A stretch of DNA of 64,000 nt from Rhodosorus marinus (lineage: Eukaryota > Rhodophyta > Stylonematophyceae > Stylonematales > Stylonemataceae). Position numbers and translations under genes: made by a program. Positions 1 to 12,100 of the stretch are shown here, piece after piece (the stretch's first letter is position 1; every line of letters starts with the position of its first letter). The notes beneath the pieces are model-generated. The model ran no database searches and had not been told where the DNA came from. It was given only the letters and a program-made list of their open reading frames with translations. The stretch spans positions 2,765,001-2,829,000 of the forward strand of contig JAMWBK010000001.1 of assembly GCA_029953675.1 (NCBI GenBank), written 5' to 3'.

Positions 1-156
1 GGTGACATCTCAAGCAATGCAAACGAACGAACGCTCCGCTCAGAGTACACAGAGTCCATCCCAGCAGAGATTTGCCTCCGAAACTTGAGCTGCAGTGGTG
101 GTTGGGAGAGAGACTGTCAGCAATACAGCCAGAACAGCGCTTCTCTGAATCAGTTG

Positions 157-2513
157 CTACTTCGACACCCTTACCAATGACATTCGGTTATCATTTGGAC
201 TGGTTGGCACTTCGCCGATGACAGACTCCCGGAGCATCGATGAGAGCAACAGAAGCGCAGTGTCTCTTGAGGTCCAATAATCCTGGTGTGCTTTCATTGC
301 TGAATACGCCGTGCTCACTTCCTCAATCGCTGATACGACCTAAGAAATTCGAGCGAGTGCAGTAGAGGCCTCTCCCAAGTAAGAGATTTCTCATCGGAGT
401 CGGCATAGCAGCACCAGTCTTGCTCACCTGCAAGGTGTAGTCGTAGCGTCTGTACTGATCGAGATTCTTGCTGGAATTTGGAGTGGGCAACTCGGGGGTG
501 CCGTTCGGTGTAGGCAGTGCCTCTTCCTGGTTTTCTGCATCAAGCATCTCTCGGGGCAAGTTGTTGGAGCTTTTAGGCTTCCAGAAGCCACCAAGCCACT
601 AGAAACAAAAAAGCAAGGACACATTGATTAGCAACTTTCCCATCCTTTGCTCTGCTCTTCGTGTCCGAAGGTTACCTTGACCGCATTCTGAGTCTTGTCC
701 AAAGTTCTCCAATGCGGAATGACAACAGGCGGAACTGGCGTATACCGGTCGTCCACAACCGGCTCTAGCCTTAAAGCGACCGGATCGTTTGGATGAAAAA
801 TGTTGTAAATTCTGTATGGGAGATCCTGCGGTTTCAAGCACAAGGTTCCTAACCCAAGCCAGATGTATAGGCTTAGAAAAAATCCCGGACTCTGACCCGA
901 AAATGTGCCGAGCAAGGTGTAAACCTTACCCAGCTTGAACTCAAGCGTTAGAAACCCTCCCAGCGGAGATCCGAGCGCGTAGATGCTCTCGACTTCGAAA
1001 TCAAGCAAAAGCCCTTCTGACTTGAGCAGTCGAGGATCATCAGTGACCTGCCTCGAAGCAATTTCATATACAATAATCCCACCCAACGAGTGACTGAACA
1101 GGCAGACCTAGTAGTACAACCACCAGAGCTCCCATGAGCCTTAGAAATCAGCCAATTCGATCGGGAAAGTGAGGTTTCTCTTCGTCACAGAGTAAAATAC
1201 ATACTTTCCCATTGAACTCCGGATGTCGTTTTCTGAACTCCGAGTAGTGTCCATTGAGCTGGGTAACGACCTCTTTCCACAGAAAATTTCGAGTACGATC
1301 TCTTGTGTAGTATAACAAATCCAACACCCGGTTCATTACAAACTCTCTGAGAGCATTGCCACCTTGAAAGTTTGGTATGATCTTCATCATATCCTCATGG
1401 ATCTAAAGTTCATTGAAAAGTTGACCGTCTTTATCAGGTACTTCTTCAAGGCTCAATACCAACAAAGGAGCAGATGAGCAGAGGATAGGCAGGATGAAAG
1501 GGCATAAAGATGTAGCGGCCTTAGACGGGCCTACATCTTCACCACTCTTCTGGCCCTGTGTATCGACCTCTCATCGAGGGTAGAGTCTTGTTTACTATCA
1601 TACCTTTAAACGCAAGACTTCATCTCTCCAGTGAACGACAAGTACTTCAAGATTGAAGTCCAGATCTGGAAACATTCTGTTCTTCACTTCGTTGCAAGTC
1701 TTTAGCAAGCTTCCAGCGTTCTAGGACATTGGAATTTGGGGGGACGTAAGCTCTATCTTCCTGCTGGATATTGGCGTTATATATACATATTTTTTCTTCC
1801 TCACCTTCTCCAGATTATCGCCTTTGGTACCAATGCCGTGGACCACCATCATAACTCGATCGACTCTGACGTGGTTTGGGACTTGTTTCTGGAGGATACG
1901 GAAGAAGAATGCAACTCGTGTGGTTAAGAAAAACTTCTTCTTCACAGCAAGCTGTAAGAAAAATCGACGAACCGTTCTGATGTTGTTGATACCAGTTTCC
2001 ACCCCAGGAGGCTCCATCGTCGCTATCGGCCTCGGCGGAGGAATTTTCTTCCGAGCTGACGCGCAGACCGTGAGCCAGTACTGCAGTTCCAATTCTCTAC
2101 ATTCAAGAAAGCGAGAAATTAGGCGTTTCGGGTAAGATTCAGGGACTTTGGTCAAGTTGCAACGGAAGACAAGGGGCGTACGTGAAGGCCTTAAAGGAAT
2201 GCGTTTTCCCTATCTTTTCAAAGACATCAAACTCCAGCGGTCGTTTCACAGGATCAGATACCACCACCTTTGCATTAAACAGGCTGATGGATCCCATCAT
2301 CAGCCCGCGGTACCCAGACTTCTTATCGAAAAAGTACAGCTTGGACCCCTTCAGTGAAAACCAGTACTTATACCACCCAAGACCAGACCGTTTCATTAAA
2401 TAACCGCAGGCATCCGGCTGTATTACCCTCTCCAGAACATCCTCGGACAACAGGCAAGAGTCCAAATCCCTTTCAGAACTCATAGACTCACGTCCCATCC
2501 TTGCTTCTTTCAC
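157..2513 (-). CDS. PH-DDHD domain phospholipase A1-like protein (7 exons)
   Basis: Seven exons read on the minus strand at 2513-2182, 2096-1805, 1720-1604, 1402-1205, 1107-676, 598-428 and 339-157. They give one open frame of about 574 aa with GT-AG introns. Residues about 33-145 form a pleckstrin-homology domain that ends in the PH-like stretch FTELELQYW, created only by splicing exon 1 to exon 2. A lipase segment follows with VMMVVHGIG and the nucleophile elbow FSHSLGG (Ser about 320), also made across an exon junction. The C-terminal DDHD part is visible as FHPNDPVALRLEP, YDYTLQ and AHQDYWTSRDTALL. Proteins of this family (PA-PLA1, DDHD1/2, SEC23IP) hydrolyse phosphatidic acid or related phospholipids on endomembranes. 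An N-terminal PH domain is not the usual animal arrangement, and here probably provides the membrane targeting. The last exon is short but clearly homologous, so the stop at 157-159 is well supported. Confidence 0.88.
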
Positions 2514-3036
2514 ACACTTAAAAAAAAACCAAACTACCCAAAATATTTAACCTAACCATCCCCCCCACCCCCCCTCCCTCCCCAACTCCCCCGGTTCTCA
2601 ACGAAAACTGAAGAAGTATAAAAAAAAAACTAAATTTCCATAGCTCTCTCCCAGGAACTCTGCTCAGACAAGCATTGCCTCAGTCCAGAGCCTCCTTAAC
2701 CCTCTTCCGAGTCCGTCCAACTACGTTTATCCCCATCGAAAACGATCACCCCAACCCCTCCCCCACTGGCGAAATGCTAATCTAAGCGTCATCTCCTTAT
2801 TCAATCAAATTATATAAACTTACTCTAAATTTACAAAATTTATCATTTTATCAATCAATAACTTGACCGGATGAAATAGGCTGATGACACTGTCGTAGAT
2901 TCCCGGCAGTTCCCAGTTGGTGGTATCTCGACCGACTTATTCGGTATAAGTGTCATATATTATTCAGTCTTTTTAGATGGATTCAGGTGTTTAATAAGAA
3001 TATTTAGCCTATATTGATTGAATTATCAAGTGACGG
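2514..3036. other. Intergenic, pyrimidine-rich then AT-rich
   Basis: This is the upstream region of the phospholipase gene. It holds C-rich tracts at about 2560-2600 and an AT-rich stretch at 2800-2870 that includes a TATATAA-like sequence near 2811. I see no coding potential. Confidence 0.5.
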
Positions 3037-3415
3037 TTAGAGGTTTTGGCGTGGAACTTTTTCGTGGGGGTTGGAAGGTGGGGTGGTGCTTGGAGTTGGC
3101 GGGGTTTGTCCTAGTCGACGTGTGGAGGCCCCGTGCGGCTGTTCTGAGAAAATTTTTGAAGAGGATGACGTAGATTCCTTGCTTACCAGTGAAATGCTCG
3201 CCTCCAGTGGTCCGATTCAGAATTTTGTTTTCTTTTCCTGAGCGAGGAGAGCTTCTTGATCGCTCTTCGATGATCGATTCTGCCACGAACCTGAGCAGCT
3301 GAGATAGCTTGTTGACCGATTTTATGCGGCGCTCAATCTTCATGAGCACAGTGCCAGTCCGTGCCGTCGATTTTAACAGGCCTTGAAGCGAACTTTTCCC
3401 GACTACTGAGCTCAT
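3037..3415 (-). CDS. Small unknown basic protein (2 exons)
   Basis: An ATG at 3413-3415 opens a frame that runs to a GTAAGC donor at 3186-3181. A 43-nt intron follows, and exon 2 (3143-3037) ends in TAA, giving about 111 aa. The N-terminal half (residues 1-55) is helical and basic, with KIERRIKSVNKLSQLLRFVA as its core. The C-terminal third is Pro/Thr rich and probably disordered. I do not recognise the family. The donor and acceptor (TTTTCTCAG) are good, and the frame stays open across the junction, which supports a real gene. The intron would be the shortest in the window. Without splicing the frame also stays open to 3026, so the exact C-terminus is uncertain. Confidence 0.45.
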
Positions 3416-3708
3416 GGACTACTGTGCGGGTACGAGGCCATTGGCAGGTAGCGGAGAATGCTCATTCATGGCGGTGATGCGCAGGCTCCGCTAGACCAAA
3501 GGTCTGCGTGAGAATTCTTCGTTTATAACTTAGGAACCGGGATCCGTAAAATATTCGACTCACATGCGGGGCCCCGGGGTACGGAGCTGCTTGCGACAAC
3601 CAAAAAAAATGACAAAACTATGTAATTCGAAGGGATTCTTGCACACGAGGTGGCTTTCCATATGACCCTAACCGTGCAATGTGAAAACTAGATCGCGCGC
3701 TAGTTAAT

Positions 3709-4896
3709 TCAGCTTCGCGGGTACCCTCTTTCCTCTCGCAGCACTCGATTCTGACGACGCTCTTCCTCCAGCTGAGTCTCTACCTGGTTGAGAATGACTT
3801 CTGAACGTGTCCTATTGACTTCAACGGAAGCTCTGAAGCTGGCGATCTGAGACTCAGCTTCTTCCCGGAGCAGTTCGGATTCCTGAGCGAGCTGTTCCTC
3901 GTACTCTACTTTCTTCTTTCTCATGTAAGCTGTCGCGAGGCTGGAACCAAGCGACGCAATCTTTTGGGCCCTCTGCCGCATGCGCTTGCGGAGTTTCCTC
4001 TCCGTCAACGCGACCTTATCTTCGATGGCCTTGATCCTCCTCTCCGTTCTCATCTGTGCTTTTCGCTTGAGCTCCTCTCTTGCAGCGGCATAGTCCAGCG
4101 CTGTACTCTGCTTGTCCACATCCACAACGCCTCGTTGCGAGCTGAACCTGTCCTGAAGGATATCCAGCTCTGTCTTCAGAGACTTGAGCTCGCTCTCCAT
4201 CGATTCTTTGCAGGCTCTAGCCTTCTTCAATTCCTCCTGGAGCCTTTCTGCATATTCTTTCCTTCTTCCGGAATCAGGTTCATCTGTTTCTCCCCGCTGG
4301 TCGTCGAACTCTGATCCCGAGCTGTGCTCCTCGTTAGCCGACTCGTCTTCTTCCACATCCTCAATTTTCATCTCGAGATTCCTCGACAGGGGGGGCATTG
4401 CAACGTCTGACTGAGTGCGATCCTCTTGAAAAACTTCTGCCACAGGTTTCTGTGGACTGGGTCTGCGTTTAGTTGGGGTTGGAGTTAGAATTTCCAATCC
4501 TCTTCGACGTCCACCCTTCGATGGAGTTTTTATTCTGTCAGGCGTCCGAACGGTTTCCAGAGGGATCGGTTGTGTGGGAACCGTCCTATTCGGAGAAGCA
4601 ATTTGGTAATCATCCACATTTCTTGCAACCCCAGCGCGTGCATCGCGCGTAAAAGACTTCTCTCGCAGTCCCGCGAACCCTGCATGCCTCGTTCTGCTGC
4701 CTCCTGACGAGCTTTTTCCCGAAAATCGGGCAGAACTGGAGCTCGGTTCATCGTTACCTCCCCCCGGTCGCGTGTTCCCTTCAGTTCTCGGGAAGGGCTT
4801 CCGATTCGATACAGAAGTCTTATCCCGTTTTCTCTTCTCCTCTTTCCATCTTTGCAGTCGCTGTCTCAGTTCAAGCTGCTGCTTTTCAAAGTCCAT
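3709..4896 (-). CDS. Coiled-coil protein, unknown function
   Basis: The frame is open from ATG 4896 to a stop at 3709, about 395 aa. The N-terminus starts MDFEKQQLELRQRLQRW, a short charged helix. A long Ser/Pro/Arg-rich disordered middle follows, with TPTKRRPSPQKP-like segments that resemble Cdk-type sites. The C-terminal half (from about residue 215) is a strong coiled coil with heptad patterns and many Glu, Lys, Arg and Gln. The overall plan (short helix, basic disordered linker, C-terminal coiled coil) resembles cytoskeletal or centrosomal adaptors, but I cannot name a family. The open frame extends upstream without an ATG through an 11-T run that looks like a splice acceptor (TTTTTTTGATGCAG). 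An upstream coding exon is therefore possible. The candidate MSDLLGLDP at 5024-4998 does not join in phase by any donor I could find. Confidence 0.6.
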   Translation of the reverse strand: MDFEKQQLELRQRLQRWKEEKRKRDKTSVSNRKPFPRTEGNTRPGGGNDEPSSSSARFSGKSSSGGSRTRHAGFAGLREKSFTRDARAGVARNVDDYQIASPNRTVPTQPIPLETVRTPDRIKTPSKGGRRRGLEILTPTPTKRRPSPQKPVAEVFQEDRTQSDVAMPPLSRNLEMKIEDVEEDESANEEHSSGSEFDDQRGETDEPDSGRRKEYAERLQEELKKARACKESMESELKSLKTELDILQDRFSSQRGVVDVDKQSTALDYAAAREELKRKAQMRTERRIKAIEDKVALTERKLRKRMRQRAQKIASLGSSLATAYMRKKKVEYEEQLAQESELLREEAESQIASFRASVEVNRTRSEVILNQVETQLEEERRQNRVLREERGYPRS

Positions 4897-5008
4897 GACG
4901 TGTGGAGCTCGAGATATCCAATTTGTCAACTCATCTGCATCAAAAAAAAAAACACCTCCAGCTCCAGAAAGAATGCGTGGACCAGTTCCACCAGTCAACG
5001 TTCTCAAG

Positions 5009-5061
5009 AGGATCCAAACCGAGCAGATCGGACATCCAGTCTATTATTCATAAACCGATTA
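5009..5061. repeat. 53-bp direct repeat, copy A
   Basis: This copy starts AGGATCCAAACCGAGCAGAT and matches 6122-6174 with a single T/C difference over 53 bp, in the same orientation. It lies just upstream of the coiled-coil gene, and on the minus strand contains an ATG followed by SDLLGLDP. Confidence 0.9.
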
Positions 5062-6121
5062 CTCGAAGCACACACTAAGCTGCTCATGACGATAACGATA
5101 ACGTACTATCAGATTTTCCCTCCCACACGGTTGTACAATCAGCACACAAGTCTTCCTCCCGACGAGTCCATTTCAATCAATTCCAAAGTAACGGCTATGT
5201 CCGTAGCTTGAATTTTGAAATAAAGGAATTTATAGGCTAGACACAAAATTAGAAAGATCTCGTTGGTAAGTAATCATTATGAGCAAAACTATTTTCAATA
5301 TTCAATATAAATTCCTAGAGTTAGAAAAAGTTGTCTGTAATGTAAGACATATTGGGTATTTCCACGGCTCATTGGCACGTATACTTCGAGCTAAGTCGCA
5401 TGAACGCTCGATGGAAAGATTAGCACAGTAAGAGCTCTGACCATATCAGTAGGACGCTGGCTTGAACAAGTCTGGCGCATAGTCCATCGGGCTTGGCGTC
5501 CTGTTTTTCAAGCTGCCCTGTTCAGTCCGCCCTCGGCAGCGAAGCCACAGTCATCAAAGCTTGAGCTAATGAAATTGCCGGGGGGAGGGTTAGGGGGGGA
5601 CAGAAAGACCTACAGGCCTTCATCATCTGTACCGCAACACATCCGTACCATAACCACGTTTCCTGAGTTGTTGTTTTTCTTTGCAACTGCCAAGGCCTTT
5701 CTCCTGTACAGTCACCCAACCATTCGTTCCAGTCAACGCTCGGGAGAACCGGATAGCAGATTCACGAAGAGGCGTGGGCTTGTTTAACCCATCAAAACTG
5801 ACATGCGAGGATAATCATGTCCCTTCTTGAGACTTTGTTGACCCTCCAAAACCATCTCCCATGCATCCAAGCACCATAAGTTTGGCATAAATAAGATGTG
5901 CTGGGGGCATGGGGGCATTGGCATGCCCCATTGCAGGGGCTCCCATCAGTGCAATATTGATAAAACTTCGATGGGTAAGCATTGAGTTGGGGCACAACAT
6001 GAGGCAATCGGACAGCCCCTATCCCAGCGTATTTACCATATCCAATAATACAACTAAATTATGTATATCGAAGATCATTCGTATAATGAAAATAAATTGA
6101 ACTGAAAAATAGATTACTAAT
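5062..6121. other. Intergenic stretch between the two 53-bp repeats
   Basis: About 1.06 kb with only short overlapping ORFs on both strands and no family resemblance or codon periodicity that I can see. It contains G-rich runs near 5580 and a GGGGCAT-rich stretch near 5905-5935. I see no gene. Confidence 0.5.
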
Positions 6122-6174
6122 AGGATCCAAACCGAGCAGATCGGACATCCAGTCTATTACTCATAAACCGATTA
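6122..6174. repeat. 53-bp direct repeat, copy B
   Basis: This is the second copy of the 5009-5061 sequence, 1113 bp downstream in direct orientation, with one mismatch. It is a duplicated segment of the upstream region of the coiled-coil gene. Confidence 0.9.
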
Positions 6175-6403
6175 TGAAAATTCTTTTAGAAGATGGACCT
6201 GCTTCTTTTTGAGAAGCAGCAGCTTTTCACCAGGCACTTCCAGACGAGCTCCTCACCTTCTGCAACCAAAGAAACCCCTACACCAAGCATTGGGGCAAGA
6301 CTTGGTAGATCAGAAACTGTCCGAGCTTACTGGAATCGCCGATATGGCTTGCCGATACGGGATCAAAACCGTCGAGATTGTCCTGCAAGAGGTTTGGGCA
6401 CCA

Positions 6404-6702
6404 TATAGATATCCAGGTACTAAACACGTGATCTCTGTGCCCAACTCCATTACTTCGTAACTCGCATTCGGAAAGCATGCGAAAAGTAGTCGGCAACGTG
6501 AAGGAATCACTGGCTTGGGGCAAAATTGGACCTGCTGAAGAAAATGTATGGTACTGAGGCGCTTTTTCATCTACGCAAGGACCGAGGAGAAAAGCTAGCG
6601 ATTCCTTCACGATACGGAATACTTGTCGAATCCTTTCCGAATGGGAATTTCGAAGTAACGGAGTTGGGCACAGAGATGACGTGTTTCGTACCTGGATATT
6701 TG
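6404..6702. repeat. Imperfect inverted repeat of coding-like sequence
   Basis: Two arms of about 115 bp (6404-6522 and about 6589-6702) are reverse complements at roughly 80% by eye, separated by about 70 bp. Read outwards from the centre, both arms encode related peptides. The left arm on the minus strand contains VMELGTEITCLVPGYLY, and the right arm on the plus strand contains VTELGTEMTCFVPGYLY. Read inwards, both arms encode PGTKHVISVPNS. No longer gene surrounds them. They look like two diverged copies of one coding fragment placed head to head. Confidence 0.75.
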
Positions 6703-7576
6703 TATTGCTCAAAACCCTTGCTGTGGCAGAAATCCATGCTCAATGGGGTATACCCCATGACCACCTTAATTTTGTCAAAGTCAGCTTGTACTAAAATATC
6801 ACTCCGCGTACTAAATAAAACAAAACCCTAATTTCTCACGACACGCGTCCTTTGAAATCACTCAATTTTTCTTTAACTAATCAATAAATGCGTTAAAAGC
6901 CCTTATCCATCCTATGCCAACAAACTTCAAACCCCCTTCTCCTCTCGGACCAAAAAACTGAAAACCAACATTAAATTTATGAATAACAACCTTAGCAGAC
7001 ACAAACACCCGATACGTGGAGGGGGTTAGAGACGCCAGAAAATTTCTCTAAGGAGATTCTGACACTGAACCCGATGTCCTTTCGAATTGCAAACACAACT
7101 ACTTGGCCAGACCATGTTTGATTGAATTGGATTGAATAAGGGGAATTTTTTCTTTTAATGGGATCTCGTCCGGGAACATCGGTTGGGGTGTTGAAAGGTC
7201 CCGAGATGCTCCGAGATGGTTATCGGTTGAGTTTTTGGAGGAGGTTGGCTTCTATATATTCTGGTTGAGGAGGGTTGGAGAAGGGGGTGTGGCTGGTGAG
7301 TTGTTGGAGGGGGTGGTGTTTGCGTTGGAGATAGGCGAAAGACGAGAAGGAACTAGCGGTTTTTTTGTAGCTTTTGGAGTCCCTCCGGGGGATTTGTCGG
7401 TTGGCGCTGGTTTTGGGATGGAAGGGGCGGGCCAGAAGGTGTTGGTTTGAGATGATGGGCTGATGGTTGGACTGATCTGGTCGTTCGATATTGTTCTAGA
7501 ATGAATTTGAAGAGTTTAGAGAGATAAGTAAAGTGCTTTTTGGGTGCGGGATTTCGTTTTCGGCGGCGAGGTTAGG
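6703..7576. other. Intergenic, upstream of the PPR gene
   Basis: AT-rich to about 7150, then G-rich on the plus strand. Short ORFs here show no recognisable family. The 5' leader of the PPR gene probably lies in the last 200 bases. Confidence 0.45.
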
Positions 7577-10500
7577 ATGGACTACGCCGGGTTTTGTCTG
7601 AGCACGGGTTGGCTCGGAGCAGTGGGGAAAGTTAGTACTCCCTTCACTTGCAGGCTTCGCCCTGAGCGAAGGGCCCGTGGTCTAGTACGTGCCAGTTGGG
7701 ACGATAAACCGAGGTACAGACCGGATATCAAAGGGCCACGTCGTAGAGCTGACTTCTCATTGAAGAAGGTGAACGACCGCTTTGAGATGTACAAAAATGG
7801 TATTCTTGCTCCAGACGAGAATGCGCTCTTTACAATTTTTCGCGATTATTCTTCGCTTGGTCTGCCGGACAAGGTGGTTGAGGTATGAGAATAAGGCTCT
7901 AGGTTAGACAGCCAAGACCTCCATAGCCAGAAACTGTCTCCTGACGACTTTTGTACGCGGCAAACTCGAAACAGGTTCAGGAGTTTATGGAGTCCTGCGG
8001 GTTCGAAATTACAGGGAAACACTTTTTGGCTCTCATGCAAGCTTTCATCAAGGCTAGACTAATGAGCAAGGCTCTTGATTGCTTCGATGAGATCAAGGCT
8101 AGAAACTTGAACGTGGGCTGCTATTTCTATAGCCAGTTGATTGGAAGCTTCGGTCGCGCGAAGCGCCTAAACGAGGTCAGATTCCTGAGAAAAATGGTTG
8201 AAGAGGATCAAGTGAAACTTGACATCTACGTGTACAACGCCTTCATCGACGCCTTCATGAAGAATGGGGACACGAAAGGCGCCAAGGCGATGTTTGATGC
8301 TCTTGCGGCTGAAGAGGACCTCGTACCGAACGCCGTAACGTTCAATACGCTTATCAACGGCATGGCCCGGCGAAGGGACCTCGACGGTGCCCTGCAAATT
8401 TTCCAAACGATGCAGGAATCTGGGGTTAAAGCTGACGTTCTGACCTATAACAGTCTGATTGACGCGTCAGCCAAGTGCAATGACACCGCACGCGCTCGAA
8501 AGTACATCGCAGAAATGGCCGAGGCCGGCATCAAACCGACGACTGTTTCTTACAATTCCTTGATATTCGTGTATACGAATCGCAGGGATATGAGGGTAAG
8601 CAATACCCCTGCAGCCCAGAGTCAGCTGTACATGAACCAGCAGTTAGAATTCAGCCGTTTTGGTCGTTGCGAAAACCGGTCGCTCAGACTAACCCTGTTC
8701 GCTCTCTAACCCCGTAGAATGCGAGAAAGGTGGTTGAGGAAATGGAGAGAAGTGGAGTGCCACAGGATCAGATTACCTACAATACTTTGCTCAGCGGCTA
8801 CGCGAAGCGTGGGGATGTAGAGGGCTGCTACCAGTGTTTTTCAGAAATGCTGAGGAGAAAACTCGAGCCCAATACTATCACTTTCTCTTGTCTGATGACC
8901 GCGTTCGTAAAGAGAGGCGATATGGAGGGGGCGCTTGAAGCAGTGGCGGAGATGAAGAGCAGACAGGTAAGAAGTCCGTCCCTTCCCCTCGGCCCGGGTA
9001 CTGGAGACACTAGTAAGGGACTGGGTCTCAAGCCTTGCTTTGCTTGAAATCGATAGATTCCCCTCGACGAGGTTGCGTACAACACTCTAATAGACGGGTT
9101 TGCGAAGGTCGGGGACTTTGACTCGGCGACTCAAACATTGAAAGAGATGGATGCATCAAGATTCCAGCCTGGTACTATAACCTACAACTCATTGATCACT
9201 GGATTTGGGAAGGTTGGCCGCGTTGAGGACGCCAGGAGCCTCTTCAATGAAATGGGTCGTCGAAACGTGCGCAGAGACACTGTATCGTACAATGCTTTGA
9301 TTTCAGCGTACGTCCGAGTTGGTGATATTGAAAATTCTGTCAAGATCGTTGAAGAAATGAAGAAGCAGAGAGTGAGGTAGGGTGCTCGTGATCAACCACT
9401 GCGATTTGAACGAGGTAGGAACTGAACTGGATGAATCCTAATCTGTGATGTGGTACTGCACCAGGGTCGACGCGACAACGTATAACGCCATCATTGATTC
9501 GTACGCGAAGAAAGGGCTATTTGAAGAGGTGTGGAAGTGGCTTAGTCACATGAACGAGGCAAAAGTCAAGCCAGACTCGGTGACTTACACCATTCTCATA
9601 GACGGCTTATTTAAGTCTGGAGACTTTGACGCTGCCGTTGATGTATATGAAGAAATGCGGAAACAGCGTCAACCATTGTCATTAATAACTTATAATATGC
9701 TAATCAGTATATTTTCCAGGAGGAAAGTTTTGGACAAAGTGCAGTCGCTTCTAGGGGATATGAAGCGAGAGGGAGTGATGCCGGACATCATCACCTACAA
9801 TTCGCTGATCGATGCCTACTGTAAAAGCGATGATCTGCTAAAGGCCGTGGAAACGTTCGAAAAAATGCTTACGGAAAACGTCAAGCCGAACACAATTACT
9901 TTCAACACGCTTATTGAGGCACATGTGCGGCAGGGAGACATTGAGGGGGGTTTAATGGTCTTGGAGGAAATGGAAACACACGTATGATATCTGAAACGTG
10001 AAACTTTGCAAAACTGTCCTCGGATGTAGAGGAACGGACGGTTCCGTAGCGTTGTGTAGAGGGCTGCTATGCGATTTCAAGTCCTGATTAGCTTTTTCCT
10101 TTCTGTTTTGCTTCTCTTTGCAGAGGGTCCGTATGGATGGGATAACCTACAACACGCTCCTGAAGGGTACGGCAAAGGAAGGATTAATCGAGGAGATGGA
10201 AGAAATTTTGGCACAGATGCTAGACAAACGAATTAAGCCGGGAACGATAACAATAACGGTTGTTGCAGAAGCCTGCGTTGAGAAGAGGAGGCTCGATGTT
10301 CTGGAGAGACAATTTGAAAAGCTAAGAACCGCTGGAGCGAAACCAGATGCTATGGCGTATGCGCACGCAATCGCGGGTTTTTGTAAAGCAGATGATACAG
10401 AGGCGGCGGACAAATTCGTCGAACTCATGAGAGAAGACAAGGTAGAGCCTATAACACACGTGGTCAACGCCTTGGTATGCAGCAATTGATCCTTCGTTCC

Positions 10501-12100
10501 AGTGAGACGATCCTAACCTGCGATGGGTGATGCTAATCCGACTGCTGCGAATTTTTTTTGGCATGGTACAACATAGATGCATCCCGCTCTAAGCGATAAC
10601 GAGACGGCCAAGGCGATAATGGACGACCTTTCGAAGAATGGTGTCGACCCAAGCGTTACCTTCATGCTACTCGTTGACAGATACGCTTCTGCAGGGGATC
10701 TTCCTAGGCTTTTGCATCTGATTGAAACATGGAAAAAGTCTGATTTGAGGATCGACTTGTACCCGTACTTGGCAGCGATGAACTTGCTCACGAAGACGAG
10801 CAAGATCAAGCTGGCACGAGGACTTTACGCGGACGTTAAGGAACAGAGGCTGAAGCCATCGCTTGCATTGATTAATTCGTACGTCGAGATCCTATGCCAG
10901 GGAGGTGCTCTGGAAGAAGCAGCGAGGACTGTCGAGGAGGACGTGCATGAAGGAAATGAGGAAGTGGTTATGTCGTATAATATTCTGATAAGCCACTTCT
11001 TGAGGCTAAGGTATGCGACTGCTGTGACCACCGTTTTCTTTCGTAAGATTCATGAGATGATGTGCCTCTGACTTCGAAACTCCTCCCGCTTCAGCAGATA
11101 TTTAACAGAGGCACAGGAAACCTTGCAAAAACTGGAAACCAGATCGAGGCCCAACGTTGTAACTTATAATACTTTTATATCATCATTCTCGAAACGGGGT
11201 GAGATGGACTCTGCTGTTTCAACATTTCAGGAGATGAGACGACGAGGAATCGAACCGTCCGTAGTCAGCTATTCAGTGCTGATCGTCGGCTTTGCGAAGA
11301 AATTGAAGTTCGACAAGGCGCTGGAGTTCTTCGAAGAATTGCTCGCAACAAATATCCAGCCCGATCCTATTGTGTACAGTGCTATGATAGACGTTTTTGC
11401 GAAGACTGGAAATCTCTCTGGGTGAGAATTTCATCAATATGTAAGGCTGTGAGAATCACTCGTGCTTTTGGAGCTCACAACATCGAGAATCCTGTGAATT
11501 AGGTCAGAGAGTATTTACCAAGAGATGCGGGAGAAGAGAGAAAAGCAATCTCTAGTTGCGTACAACTCCATGATCAATGCTTACGCAAAAGCACGTCAGA
11601 TCCCACAAGCGCTTGCTGTCCTGACTGATATTGCGGAGGACAATTTGAAACCGAACGTCGTATCGCACAACATCATTGTGAGCGCTTACGCGCGAGCGGG
11701 TGACGTGGAGAACGCATTGCTTTGCTTTGATGCTATGAAAAGCAAGGGACTGGAACCGAATTCTTTCACGTACAACTCGATCATCGACGCGTATGGCAAG
11801 GCCCATGACCTTGACGGGGCGATTGAGATGTTCGAGGAAATGTCTGAGGAGAGCGTCCCAGTGGACATTGTAACCTACAACACGCTGATGAGTGCAGCGA
11901 ATAGAGTGGAAGACTTTGAGCAGGCTGTTAATATCTACGAGAGCTTGCAGGCTAACAAACAGCTGAATGCAGATCGTATTACATATGACCTAGCCCAGGA
12001 TGCCTTTCAGAAACTTGGTGACTCTGCGAGGGCAAGAAAAGCCGCTCGCGCGAAGTCCAGACTTAGGAATCCCCGTGGAAGTCGGAGGATGAGAAATTGA
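7577..12100 (+). CDS. Large P-class pentatricopeptide repeat protein, probably plastid-targeted (9 exons)
   Basis: Exons at 7577-7882, 7975-8595, 8718-8966, 9057-9376, 9465-9981, 10124-10474, 10577-11010, 11098-11421 and 11503-12100 join in phase to about 1239 aa. Repeats of 35 residues run almost end to end, with the helix signature TYN(S/T)LI in very many copies (for example ITYNTLLSGYAKRG, ITYNSLIDAYCKSDD, FTYNSIIDAYGKAHD). I estimate 25-30 repeats. No E or DYW editing domain and no SMR tail is visible, so this is a P-class protein. These bind single-stranded organelle RNA and act in its stabilisation, processing or translation. The start MDYAGFCLSTGW is followed by an Arg/Ser-rich, acid-poor segment, as in transit peptides, and has Phe at position 6. 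The first ATG in frame is at 7577. The C-terminus is Arg-rich (ARAKSRLRNPRGSRRMRN) and could add RNA affinity. Plastid targeting is inferred, and mitochondrial targeting is possible. Confidence 0.9.

Noticed and set aside
4998-5024. MSDLLGLDP as first exon of the coiled-coil protein
   Set aside because: No donor site joins it in phase to the acceptor at the 11-T run, so the start was placed at ATG 4896.
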